Origin: Stenotrophobium sp050739895
GTDB taxonomy: Bacteria; Pseudomonadota; Gammaproteobacteria; Nevskiales; Nevskiaceae
Assembly: GCA_050739895.1 (NCBI GenBank)
Contig: JBOICK010000102.1
Location: forward strand, 1-8,181
Direction of reading: 5' to 3'
Length of the DNA: 8,181 nucleotides
Made by a program: the position numbers and the translations under genes. Position 1 is the stretch's first letter. Each line of letters starts with the position of its first letter. Shown one piece after another: positions 1 to 5,920 of this stretch. Below the pieces are notes generated by a model. The model saw nothing but the letters and a program-made list of their open reading frames with translations. It made no database searches and was not told the origin of the DNA.

Positions 1-127
1 CTATTACGTCCATGCTGATCACTCCTGCCCGTCCTGTTTTTGTTTTCAGGAACAGAGCGTAAGGGGTGGGTCAGATTTCGATGCACATTACCCCCAAAAG
101 TGGGGCAGAATTGGATGCACGCGGACA
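1..127 (+). mobile_element. Remnant terminus of an IS21-family insertion sequence (interior lies to the left)
   Basis: Two imperfect direct repeats, GGGTCAGATTTCGATGCAC at 68-86 and GGGGCAGAATTGGATGCAC at 102-120, match at 16 of 19 positions and start 34 bp apart. IS21-family ends typically carry multiple subterminal copies of a GGGTCAG...TTCGATGCA-type repeat, and the outermost copy is followed a few bases later by a tip ending in CA. Here CA falls at 126-127. Directly after it, from 128, the sequence reads as an AbiEii-like toxin gene lacking its first half, which fits an insertion or an insertion plus deletion. No transposase (istA or istB) can be recognised in the 67 bases to the left, and the other end is outside the window. 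The family call rests on remembered repeat structure, not on a database match. Confidence 0.6.
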
Positions 128-611
128 GATCACAACGGCCACACTCTCCGGCGCCAAGATTCCTGTCGTCATCGACATCGGATTTGGCGACGCGGTCGAA
201 CCTGGCTTAAAAGAGATTGATCTCCCGGTACTGCTTGAAATGCCATCACCCCACATTCGCGCGTATCAGCGCGAGACGGTGATTGCTGAGAAATTCGAAG
301 CCATGGTTTCGCTGGGCCGCGCGAACAGCCGCATGAAAGATTTCTACGATATCTGGATCCTTTCCAAGATCTACACGTTTGATGATGGCCGTTTGTCGCA
401 GGCGATCAAAGCGACATTCGGACGGCGTGCGACGGATATCCCTTCCGAATTACCGGATGGGCTTACGCTGGCGTTCGCCCAAGATGCCGAGAAAGTTACG
501 CAGTGGGGTGCATTCGTGAGGAATCTCAGCGCCGCGCCTCAATCATTGGAGGCAGTCGTCGAAGACCTCGCAAAGTTTCTGATGCCGATGGCGGCAGCAG
601 CGCGAGCCTAA
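128..611 (+). pseudogene. 5'-truncated AbiEii/AbiGii-type nucleotidyltransferase toxin (C-terminal part)
   Basis: About 160 residues of AbiEii-like protein remain. Recognisable family blocks are VVIDIGFGDAV near the new N-terminus, the central block RAYQRETVIAEKFEAMVSLG, and NSRMKDFYDIWIL. AbiEii is the toxin of type IV AbiE toxin-antitoxin systems, which act in phage abortive infection. Complete members are far longer and begin with a nucleotidyltransferase core containing a GGT..A / D-x-D-like motif; that core is absent here. The open frame can be read back into the IS end, to GTG at 66 (just after a stop at 60-62) or ATG at 81, giving a chimeric N-terminus of about 20 IS-encoded residues. 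The cognate antitoxin AbiEi, normally immediately upstream, is not in the window. Loss of the catalytic half makes toxicity unlikely. The frame ends with TAA at 609-611 and no internal stop, so decay appears recent or the fragment is still translated. Confidence 0.8.
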
Positions 612-780
612 TCGACGCAAGCAAACCACAGCGCTAGGAAGCCCAGTAAAATTTCTGCCACAAATTTGCCACAACGAGCAGCACATTCTGGCGCGCTCCA
701 GCGTATTGCAGGTCATGTAACACGTTGATATATTTAACTCTCGGGCGCCATAACAGGGCGCAAATCGGCAAGCTCAGGAA
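612..780. other. Gene-free distal end of a genomic island
   Basis: No convincing coding frame or RNA gene is visible between the toxin remnant and the tRNA fragment. The stretch is somewhat richer in A and T than the core genes to the right. It contains two TGCCACAA repeats at 656-663 and 667-674. It ends exactly where tRNA-Val sequence begins, so it is read as the last non-coding part of the integrated element. Confidence 0.5.
656..674 (+). repeat. Paired TGCCACAA direct repeats, possible integrase arm-type sites
   Basis: TGCCACAA occurs at 656-663 and again at 667-674. The copies start 11 bp apart, about one helical turn, so they face the same side of the DNA. They lie some 107-125 bp inside the proposed island end at 781. 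Tyrosine recombinases of tRNA-targeting islands and phages bind short arm-type direct repeats located at such distances from the crossover core. The repeats are visible; the binding role is inference. Confidence 0.3.
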
Positions 781-825
781 TTCACACGGCGGGGGTCACA
801 AGTTCGAGCCTTGTATCTTCCACCA
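781..825 (+). tRNA. 3' half of tRNA-Val (CAC anticodon), partial; distal att site of an island
   Basis: The segment reads as a tRNA from the anticodon loop to the CCA end. The parts are: anticodon loop TTCACAC at 781-787 with anticodon CAC (reading the valine codon GUG); 3' anticodon-stem strand GGCGG at 788-792; variable loop GGGTC at 793-797; T stem ACAAG/CTTGT at 798-802 and 810-814, perfectly paired, closing the T loop TTCGAGC; acceptor strand ATCTTCC at 815-821; discriminator A; and CCA at 823-825. The upstream bases do not supply a matching anticodon-stem strand (CCGCC needed, AGGAA present), a D-arm at the right distance, or an acceptor strand GGAAGAT. The molecule is therefore only half present. 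An intact copy is expected at the other end of the integrated element, outside the window to the left. The break in the anticodon loop is a usual crossover point for tyrosine recombinases that target tRNA genes. Confidence 0.8.
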
Positions 826-832
826 AAATATG

Positions 833-877
833 ACGCAGTGAATACAGGTTAACGCCTCGTGTTCGCTGCGTTTTTTT
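833..877 (+). terminator. Rho-independent terminator of the displaced tRNA-Val gene
   Basis: A 13-bp stem is formed by ACGCAGTGAATAC (833-845) and GTGTTCGCTGCGT (859-871), with two G-U pairs in the RNA and a 13-nt loop, running into seven T at 871-877. It lies seven bases after the encoded CCA, the usual place for a tRNA terminator. It stayed with the 3' half when the element integrated. Confidence 0.8.
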
Positions 878-1079
878 GTTTTGGAAACTCTTGAAATTTT
901 TCTGAGGATCTGCCCCGTCCAATGAAGCCGATGCAGGGCCCGCCTGAGAGATCGGATAATTACGTCTTCCAGGAAATGTCACCCTCATTTCCACTGCGCT
1001 GTTATTTGCCCAGGTGACTTGAGCTACGACTGCTTTACCCATCCCTTACTCAGGGAGTGCCTGGACCCTCAGATCCAGA
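878..1079. other. Intergenic spacer between the tRNA terminator and the dcd 3' end
   Basis: No supported gene is seen. A minus-strand frame runs from ATG at 1042 leftwards, but its last part is the tRNA read backwards, so it is not credible as a whole. A small hairpin, CTGGA at 1061-1065 with TCCAG at 1074-1078, lies just past the dcd stop codon. It lacks a T tract on the minus strand, so it is at best a weak 3' structure for the dcd transcript. Confidence 0.4.
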
Positions 1080-1643
1080 TCAGGTCTTGGGCAGCGTCAC
1101 CCCTTTCTGCCCTTGATACTTGCCGCCACGGTCGGCATAGGACGTTTCGCAGACCTCATCCGATTCCATGAACAGCATCTGCGCCACGCCCTCGTTGGCG
1201 TAGATTTTTGCGGGCAACGGCGTGGTGTTGGAAAACTCCAGCGTGACGTGGCCTTCCCACTCCGGCTCCAGCGGCGTCACATTGACGATAATGCCGCAGC
1301 GCGCGTAAGTGCTCTTGCCCAGGCAGATCGTCAGCACCGAGCGCGGGATACGGAAATATTCCACCGTGCGCGCCAAGGCAAACGAGTTGGGCGGAATCAC
1401 GCAGCAGTCGCCCTTGAAGTCCACAAAGCTTTTCGAGTCGAAATTCTTCGGGTCGACGATGGTGGAGTTGATGTTGGTGAAGATCTTGAACTCGTCCGCG
1501 CAGCGTACGTCATAGCCGTAGCTGGAGGTGCCGTAGGACACGATCTTGTGACCGTTGACTTGCCTGACCTGACCGGCCTCGAACGGTTCGATCATGCCCT
1601 GCTGCGCCATGCGGCGTATCCACTTGTCAGCCTTGATGCTCAT
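1080..1643 (-). CDS. dcd: dCTP deaminase
   Basis: This cytosolic enzyme deaminates dCTP to dUTP, feeding the dUTPase/thymidylate synthase route to dTMP. The 187-residue product has the usual length for proteobacterial Dcd (E. coli about 193). Family blocks are clear: MSIKADKWIRRMA at the start, SSYGYDVRCADEFKIF (about 40-55), GKSTYARCGIIVNVTPLEP (109-127) with Ser111 and Arg115, and GHVTLEFSNTTPLP (131-144) with Glu136 as the expected catalytic general base. The C-terminal YQGQKGVTLPKT is typical of the flap that closes on the nucleotide. The start at 1641-1643 matches the family N-terminus; the frame stays open further upstream, but those residues overlap apbC and do not resemble Dcd. Only 4 bp separate it from the apbC stop and no strong Shine-Dalgarno is seen, so translational coupling with apbC in one operon is likely. 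It is the first core gene beside the island scar. Confidence 0.96.
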   Translation of the reverse strand: MSIKADKWIRRMAQQGMIEPFEAGQVRQVNGHKIVSYGTSSYGYDVRCADEFKIFTNINSTIVDPKNFDSKSFVDFKGDCCVIPPNSFALARTVEYFRIPRSVLTICLGKSTYARCGIIVNVTPLEPEWEGHVTLEFSNTTPLPAKIYANEGVAQMLFMESDEVCETSYADRGGKYQGQKGVTLPKT

Positions 1644-1647
1644 GCTT

Positions 1648-2733
1648 TTAGTCGTCGGTAATTTCGATATTGGGGAACGCTGCGGTACTGCTGCCATAGG
1701 CCAGTCTTGCCGCAGCCTTGCGCGCGATTTCGCGGTAACGCAGCGCGAGGTCCGAGTCCGGCGCGGCGACCACCGTCGGTTTGCCGCCGTCAGCCTGCTC
1801 GCGGATGCGGATGTCCAGCGGCAATTGGCCCAGCAATTCCACACTGTATTGTGCAGCCAGACGCTCGCCGCCGCCGGCACCGAAAATCGCCTCTTCGTGT
1901 CCACAGTGCGTGCAGACGTGGGTGCTCATGTTCTCGACCACGCCGAGCACGCTGACTTCGACTTTCTGGAACATTGCCAAGCCCTTGCGCGCATCCAGCA
2001 ACGCGATGTCCTGCGGCGTGGTCACGATCACCGCGCCGCTCACCGGTACCTTCTGCGATAGCGACAACTGGATATCGCCTGTGCCCGGCGGCAGGTCCAC
2101 CACCAGGTAATCCAGATCGGTCCAGTCGGTCTCGCCCAGCAACTGCGACAGCGCCTGCGTCACCATCGGGCCGCGCCAGATCATCGGCTTCTCGGCATCA
2201 ATCAGGAAGCCGATGCTCATCGCCTGCAGGCCATGCGCCATGATCGGGTGCATGCGCTTGCCGTCCGGCGAAGTCGGGCGCTCGTGCTCGACGCCGAGCA
2301 TGCGCGGCTGGCTGGGGCCGTAGATGTCCGCGTCCAGCACGCCGACCTTGGCGCCTTCAGCCGCCAGCGCCAGCGCGAGGTTGGCCGCAACAGTGGATTT
2401 GCCGACACCGCCCTTGCCACTGGCCACGGCGATGATGTTGCGAATCTGCGGGTAGGGCTGCAGGTTTTTCTGTACCGCGTGCGAACGGATGCGCCAGCTC
2501 ACTTTCACTTCTGTCTCGGTCTGGAACGACTGGCGCAGATGCTGCTGGATATTTTCTTTCAGCGTCTGCGCGTAACCGGCCGCAGGAAACCCCAGCTCGA
2601 TCTCGATCACCGGCTTGCCGATCCATTTCAGATCAATCGCCTTGACCGCCTCGGCGGCGACCAGCCCGCGCCCGATCAGCGGGTCAACATAGGCATCCAG
2701 GGCTGTCAGCAGTGCTTCGCGGGTAAGGGACAT
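1648..2733 (-). CDS. apbC: Mrp/ApbC-family iron-sulfur cluster carrier P-loop ATPase
   Basis: Mrp/ApbC proteins bind a [4Fe-4S] cluster across a dimer and deliver it to apo-proteins in the cytoplasm, using a deviant Walker ATPase. The 361-residue product has an N-terminal MIP18/DUF59-like region (about 5-80). It then has the deviant Walker A motif SGKGGVGKST (105-114), LDADIYGPSQPRMLG (about 133-147), the switch-type motif VVDLPPGTGD (211-220), and the cluster-ligating C-x-x-C pair at Cys274 and Cys277 in THVCTHCGH. The start at 2731-2733 (MSLTREAL) was chosen because family homology begins there; the longer frame to 2820 would overlap sbcB and adds unrelated residues. The upstream Shine-Dalgarno is poor. 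It precedes dcd with a 4-bp gap, a pairing familiar in gammaproteobacteria, and is divergent from sbcB across a 79-bp spacer that must hold both promoters. Confidence 0.95.
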   Translation of the reverse strand: MSLTREALLTALDAYVDPLIGRGLVAAEAVKAIDLKWIGKPVIEIELGFPAAGYAQTLKENIQQHLRQSFQTETEVKVSWRIRSHAVQKNLQPYPQIRNIIAVASGKGGVGKSTVAANLALALAAEGAKVGVLDADIYGPSQPRMLGVEHERPTSPDGKRMHPIMAHGLQAMSIGFLIDAEKPMIWRGPMVTQALSQLLGETDWTDLDYLVVDLPPGTGDIQLSLSQKVPVSGAVIVTTPQDIALLDARKGLAMFQKVEVSVLGVVENMSTHVCTHCGHEEAIFGAGGGERLAAQYSVELLGQLPLDIRIREQADGGKPTVVAAPDSDLALRYREIARKAAARLAYGSSTAAFPNIEITDD

Positions 2734-2803
2734 CGGGTATTCTGGTTTGGAAAGCGCGCGTATTGTCCTGCATGACGCCGCGCTTGAATACCCCGCACCA
2801 CCC

Positions 2804-2807
2804 GGAG
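2804..2807 (+). promoter_or_regulatory. Ribosome binding site of sbcB
   Basis: GGAG ends five bases before the ATG at 2813. It decides the start: the in-frame upstream GTG/TTG-type starts lack such a site, and exonuclease I homology begins right at 2813. Confidence 0.7.
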
Positions 2808-2812
2808 CCGAT

Positions 2813-4273
2813 ATGAGCACACCCGGCAGCTTCCTGTGGCATGACTATGAGACTTTCGGCGCTGATCCGGCGCGCGACCGGCCCGCGCAATTCGCTGCTC
2901 GCCGCACCAATGCGGAGCTGGAGCCGGTCGGCGAACCGCTGCTGCTCTACTGCCAGCCAGCGGTCGACGTGCTGCCGCATCCGGATGCCTGCCTGCTGAC
3001 CGGCATCACGCCGCTGATCGCGCAGCGCGAGGGTATCCCCGAGCCGGAATTCGCCAGGCAGCTCAACGAGGCGTTCTCCGTGCCCGGCACCTGCGGCGCG
3101 GGCTACAACTCGATCCGCTTCGACGATGAAGTCACGCGCAATCTGCTGTACCGCAACTTCCACGAGCCGTACACCCGTGAATGGTTTGGCGGCAACTCGC
3201 GCTGGGACCTGATCGACGTGATGCGGCTCTGGCATGCGCTGCGTCCGGAAGGACTCGAATGGCCCAAGCGCGAAGACGGCAGCGCCAGCTTCAAGCTGCA
3301 GCACCTGAGCGCCGCCAACAACATCGTTCATGCCCGGGCGCACGACGCACTGTCCGACGTCGATGCCACCATCGGCCTCGCGCGTCGCCTGCGGCAGGCA
3401 CAGCCGCGGTTGTTCGAGCACGCGCTGAAACTGCGCGACAAGAAATTCGCCGCCACGCTGCTCAACCTGCGCGAGATGACGCCGGTACTGCATGTGTCGT
3501 CGAAAATCCCGGCGACGCGCGGCTGCATTGCGGTGATCGCGCCGCTGGCGATGCACCCAAGCAACAACAACCAGGTCATCGTCTACGACCTCAACCATGA
3601 CCCGGCCGAGTTGCTGGAACTGGACACCGATGAACTGCGTGACCGCGTGTTCACCGCCGAGGCTGACCTGCCCGAGGGCCTGACGCGCATCCCGCTCAAG
3701 GGCGTGCACCTGAACAAGTGTCCGATGCTGGCGCCGCTGGCGACGCTGAATCCGCAGCAGGCCGAGCGCTGGCAGATCGACCTCGCCCGTTGCCAGGAAT
3801 ATCGCGCGCTACTGCTGCGCGTGCGCGAGGCGCTGGCGGAAAAAGTGCGCGCGGTATTCGCCGCGCCGGAATACGACGAGCGCGATGCCGAACTCTCGCT
3901 CTACGCCGGTTTCCTGCCGGACGCCGACAAGCCGCTGCTGGCGCGCGTCCGCGCTGCCGCGCCGGAAGCGCTGGCCGGACTCGAGGGCCGTTTTCAGGAC
4001 GCGCGCTACGCCGAACTGCTGTTCCGCTACCGTGCCCGTAATTATCCGCAGACGCTGGACGAGGCCGAACAGGCCCGCTGGGCAGACTACGTGGCGCGCA
4101 AGCTGGAATTCGACACCGGCACCGCCAGCCTGACGCTCGAGCAATATCAGAATCTGCTGTCACAGCATCTGGCCGGAACTACAGACCCGGCACGACGCGA
4201 AATTCTCGGTGCGCTGCTGGCGTGGCCGGAAGCCTCCGGCCTGAAGCGATTGCTACGGCGCGATAACCATTAG
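2813..4273 (+). CDS. sbcB: Exodeoxyribonuclease I (ExoI), DnaQ-like 3'-5' exonuclease
   Basis: Exonuclease I digests single-stranded DNA 3' to 5' and acts in recombination and mismatch repair. The 486-residue product is slightly longer than E. coli ExoI (475). The DEDDh active site is complete: Asp11 and Glu13 in HDYETFG, an aspartate in SIRFDDEVTRN (Asp104/105), and His177 with Asp182 in HARAHDALSDVDATI. The C-terminal half carries the ExoI-specific SH3-like and helical regions, including HVSSKIPATRGCIAVIAPLA (about residues 227-246) and PLKGVHLNKCPML (about residues 294-306), which form the clamp around single-stranded DNA. The start is fixed by GGAG at 2804-2807. It is transcribed alone, divergent from apbC and convergent with the DUF2252 gene. 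No frameshift or missing catalytic residue is visible. Confidence 0.96.
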   Translation: MSTPGSFLWHDYETFGADPARDRPAQFAARRTNAELEPVGEPLLLYCQPAVDVLPHPDACLLTGITPLIAQREGIPEPEFARQLNEAFSVPGTCGAGYNSIRFDDEVTRNLLYRNFHEPYTREWFGGNSRWDLIDVMRLWHALRPEGLEWPKREDGSASFKLQHLSAANNIVHARAHDALSDVDATIGLARRLRQAQPRLFEHALKLRDKKFAATLLNLREMTPVLHVSSKIPATRGCIAVIAPLAMHPSNNNQVIVYDLNHDPAELLELDTDELRDRVFTAEADLPEGLTRIPLKGVHLNKCPMLAPLATLNPQQAERWQIDLARCQEYRALLLRVREALAEKVRAVFAAPEYDERDAELSLYAGFLPDADKPLLARVRAAAPEALAGLEGRFQDARYAELLFRYRARNYPQTLDEAEQARWADYVARKLEFDTGTASLTLEQYQNLLSQHLAGTTDPARREILGALLAWPEASGLKRLLRRDNH

Positions 4274-4279
4274 TCCCAT

Positions 4280-4338
4280 GCCCGGCCTGCAAGCCATCGA
4301 TCCTTCCGCTGTCGCTGAAGACCGCCGGGCTTTTGTTT
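4280..4338 (+). terminator. Candidate terminator of sbcB
   Basis: GCCCGGC at 4280-4286 pairs perfectly with GCCGGGC at 4324-4330, followed by TTTTGTTT. The enclosed segment is long (37 nt) but can fold further, for example CTTC with GAAG. The hairpin begins seven bases after the sbcB stop. The long loop keeps confidence moderate. Confidence 0.5.
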
Positions 4339-4380
4339 ATATTTATCAGTCATAAAATAATTTTAATTATATTTTATAAC
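4336..4380. repeat. AT-only inverted repeat in an AT-rich convergent spacer
   Basis: ATAAAATA at 4352-4359 and TATTTTAT at 4370-4377 form an 8-bp inverted repeat with a 10-nt A/T loop, within about 45 bp almost devoid of G and C. It sits between two convergent genes in otherwise GC-rich DNA. It could serve as part of a bidirectional terminator or be bound by an AT-preferring nucleoid protein; neither is shown by the sequence. Confidence 0.4.
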
Positions 4381-4418
4381 AATATCGATTCTGCCAACGG
4401 CAACAGCGGGTGACGCGA

Positions 4419-5837
4419 TTACGCCGTTTCGGAAGCCGCTTCGATCCTGCCGGCGCGCACCGCCTTCTTCAACAATGCATGATCGCGCTCGGTCTGGTCG
4501 GCGTAGCTGTGCGCGAACGCGGCCAGCGCATCCTCGAACGCATCGCCGGAGCCGAGATAGGCTGACAGCAACACCGGGTCGCCAGAGCGGGCGTGGGCAC
4601 GGGCCAAAGCCCAGCCGCAGGCTTTGGCATAGTGACGCAGATTGAGCGGCCGCATGGTCTCGATCAGTGGCTTGACCTTGGCGTCGCGCAACTGGCGCAG
4701 ATAAAAGTGCCGCCCGCCATCGCCCACCGTCCAGCCGAGGAAAATGTCGCTGGCGGACTGCATGATCTGCTGGCCGCTGACCACGCGCTGCCCGTGATTC
4801 CCGCAGAGACTGTTGCCGGCATAGGCCTCCAGCACCGAAGCCGCCGCCTCCTTGTATTGCAGGAACAGCGGATCGCCGTTGCCCGACATCAGCAGAGCGA
4901 TACCGCATTCGGTGCCGACACTGCCGACGCCGACGACCTTGATGGCGATATCTGCGATACGGTAGCGGTCCAGCAGCAGGCGGCGCGAAGGTGGCAGCGA
5001 ATCCAGATAGAAGTCGTAGGCCGCTTCAACCGCTTTGTGGAATTTCCGATGGGTTTGCACGTCGTCGGCGTGGTAGATCAGCGGTGGATGATCGGCGATG
5101 CGCGGCTGTTCGCCACTGGCGCAGGCCAGCCTGGCGAATTCCTGTTCATGCACGCTGGTGGCTGAAGCCTTGCGCAGACGGTTCCGGCTGAAGCCCTTGA
5201 ACTCCTCGTCTGCGCCGGACTCGATCAGCGCTTCCAGATCGATGGCGTCGTACCAGGCATCCAGCACCGGCATTTGCGCATAACCGATCATGTGCTGGCG
5301 ATAACTCCTGACCGCCGTCCACGCCGCCTCGCGACTGTCGGCGGCGTCGAAGCCGTTATTGCGGCCGGCCAGCACAAAACTCGCGGCCAGACGCTTCACA
5401 TCCCATTCCCACGGCGCCACCGAAGTCTCATCGAAGTCGTTGATGTCGAACACCAGCTTGCGTTCGGGCGTGGCGAAGCCGCCGAAATTGAGCAGGTGAC
5501 AGTCGCCGCAAACCTGCAGCTTCACGCCGGTCGCCGGCGTCGCCGACAAATCGCTTGCCATCACCGCCGCCGCGCCGCGATAGAAGGTGAACGGCGACAG
5601 CAGCATGCGGCCGTAGCGGATCGGCAACAGGTGTTGCAAGCGGTGCTTGCTGGAGGCGATCAGCAACTCGATCGGGTCCGGACGTTTTGCCGGCGGTTCC
5701 CAGCGTGCATGTGATTTTCGCGGGCACTGCTGGCGCAGCAGCTTGCCGGCTGCGACCCGCTCCGGCAACGGGCGTGAAAACGCACGATGCGGATGCCGCG
5801 TGCCGGGTGTTTCCTTGCCGCTGCGCTTGTCCGCCAC
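4419..5837 (-). CDS. DUF2252-family protein of unknown function
   Basis: The 472-residue product has the hallmark blocks of the DUF2252 family. These are RYGRMLLSPFTFYRGAAAVM (about 74-93), a GD-x-H-x-x-NFG motif (111-119), LVFDINDFDET (128-138), WEWDVKRLAASFVLAGR (143-159), a VVGVGSVGTE glycine-rich block (301-310), PLFLQYKEA (323-331), GQRVVSGQQIMQ (349-360) and HFYLRQLRDAK (377-387). No signal peptide or membrane segment is seen, so it is probably cytosolic. The GD-x-H-x-x-N and D-x-ND-x-DE motifs resemble catalytic-loop and metal-binding motifs of aminoglycoside-phosphotransferase-like kinases, but the activity is unknown to me. The start is a GTG at 5835-5837; the Arg/Lys-rich first 50 residues are less conserved, so the true start could lie further in. 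It is divergent from the hydrolase gene over 83 bp and shows no evident functional partner. Confidence 0.88.
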   Translation of the reverse strand: MADKRSGKETPGTRHPHRAFSRPLPERVAAGKLLRQQCPRKSHARWEPPAKRPDPIELLIASSKHRLQHLLPIRYGRMLLSPFTFYRGAAAVMASDLSATPATGVKLQVCGDCHLLNFGGFATPERKLVFDINDFDETSVAPWEWDVKRLAASFVLAGRNNGFDAADSREAAWTAVRSYRQHMIGYAQMPVLDAWYDAIDLEALIESGADEEFKGFSRNRLRKASATSVHEQEFARLACASGEQPRIADHPPLIYHADDVQTHRKFHKAVEAAYDFYLDSLPPSRRLLLDRYRIADIAIKVVGVGSVGTECGIALLMSGNGDPLFLQYKEAAASVLEAYAGNSLCGNHGQRVVSGQQIMQSASDIFLGWTVGDGGRHFYLRQLRDAKVKPLIETMRPLNLRHYAKACGWALARAHARSGDPVLLSAYLGSGDAFEDALAAFAHSYADQTERDHALLKKAVRAGRIEAASETA

Positions 5838-5862
5838 TTTGCTTACCCCGGTTGCACCATCA

Positions 5863-5877
5863 TGCGGCCATGCCGCA
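5863..5877. promoter_or_regulatory. Small palindrome in the divergent spacer
   Basis: TGCGGC at 5863-5868 and GCCGCA at 5872-5877 form a perfect 6-bp inverted repeat around CAT, between the starts of two divergent genes. The position suits an operator or a 5' hairpin, but short GC palindromes are common in such DNA. Confidence 0.2.
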
Positions 5878-5920
5878 GGCCAACTCTGTTCGCGTGTATC
5901 CCGCTCAGGTATCGTCGCGT

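Noticed and set aside
771..787. AGCTCAG before TTCACAC, looking like a tRNA D-arm joined to the anticodon loop
   Set aside because: The spacing is far too short for a D loop plus anticodon stem, and the bases before it do not pair with the acceptor strand ATCTTCC, so it is taken as coincidence.
782..1042. Minus-strand frame of 86 codons next to the tRNA
   Set aside because: Its C-terminal residues (VEDTRLELVTPAV) are the reverse reading of the tRNA 3' half and the preceding part reads through the terminator. The ATG lacks a well-spaced ribosome binding site and no protein family is recognised.
1061..1078. Hairpin CTGGA/TCCAG just past the dcd stop as a terminator
   Set aside because: There is no T tract on the minus strand after it and the stem is only 5 bp.
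1594..2775. Long plus-strand frames opposite dcd and apbC
   Set aside because: They are antisense to strongly conserved genes, are rich in Arg/Ala/Pro as expected of GC-rich shadows, and show no family motifs.
2684..3709. 341-codon minus-strand frame opposite sbcB
   Set aside because: sbcB has all catalytic motifs on the other strand; this frame has low-complexity GC-shadow composition and overlaps the apbC start region.
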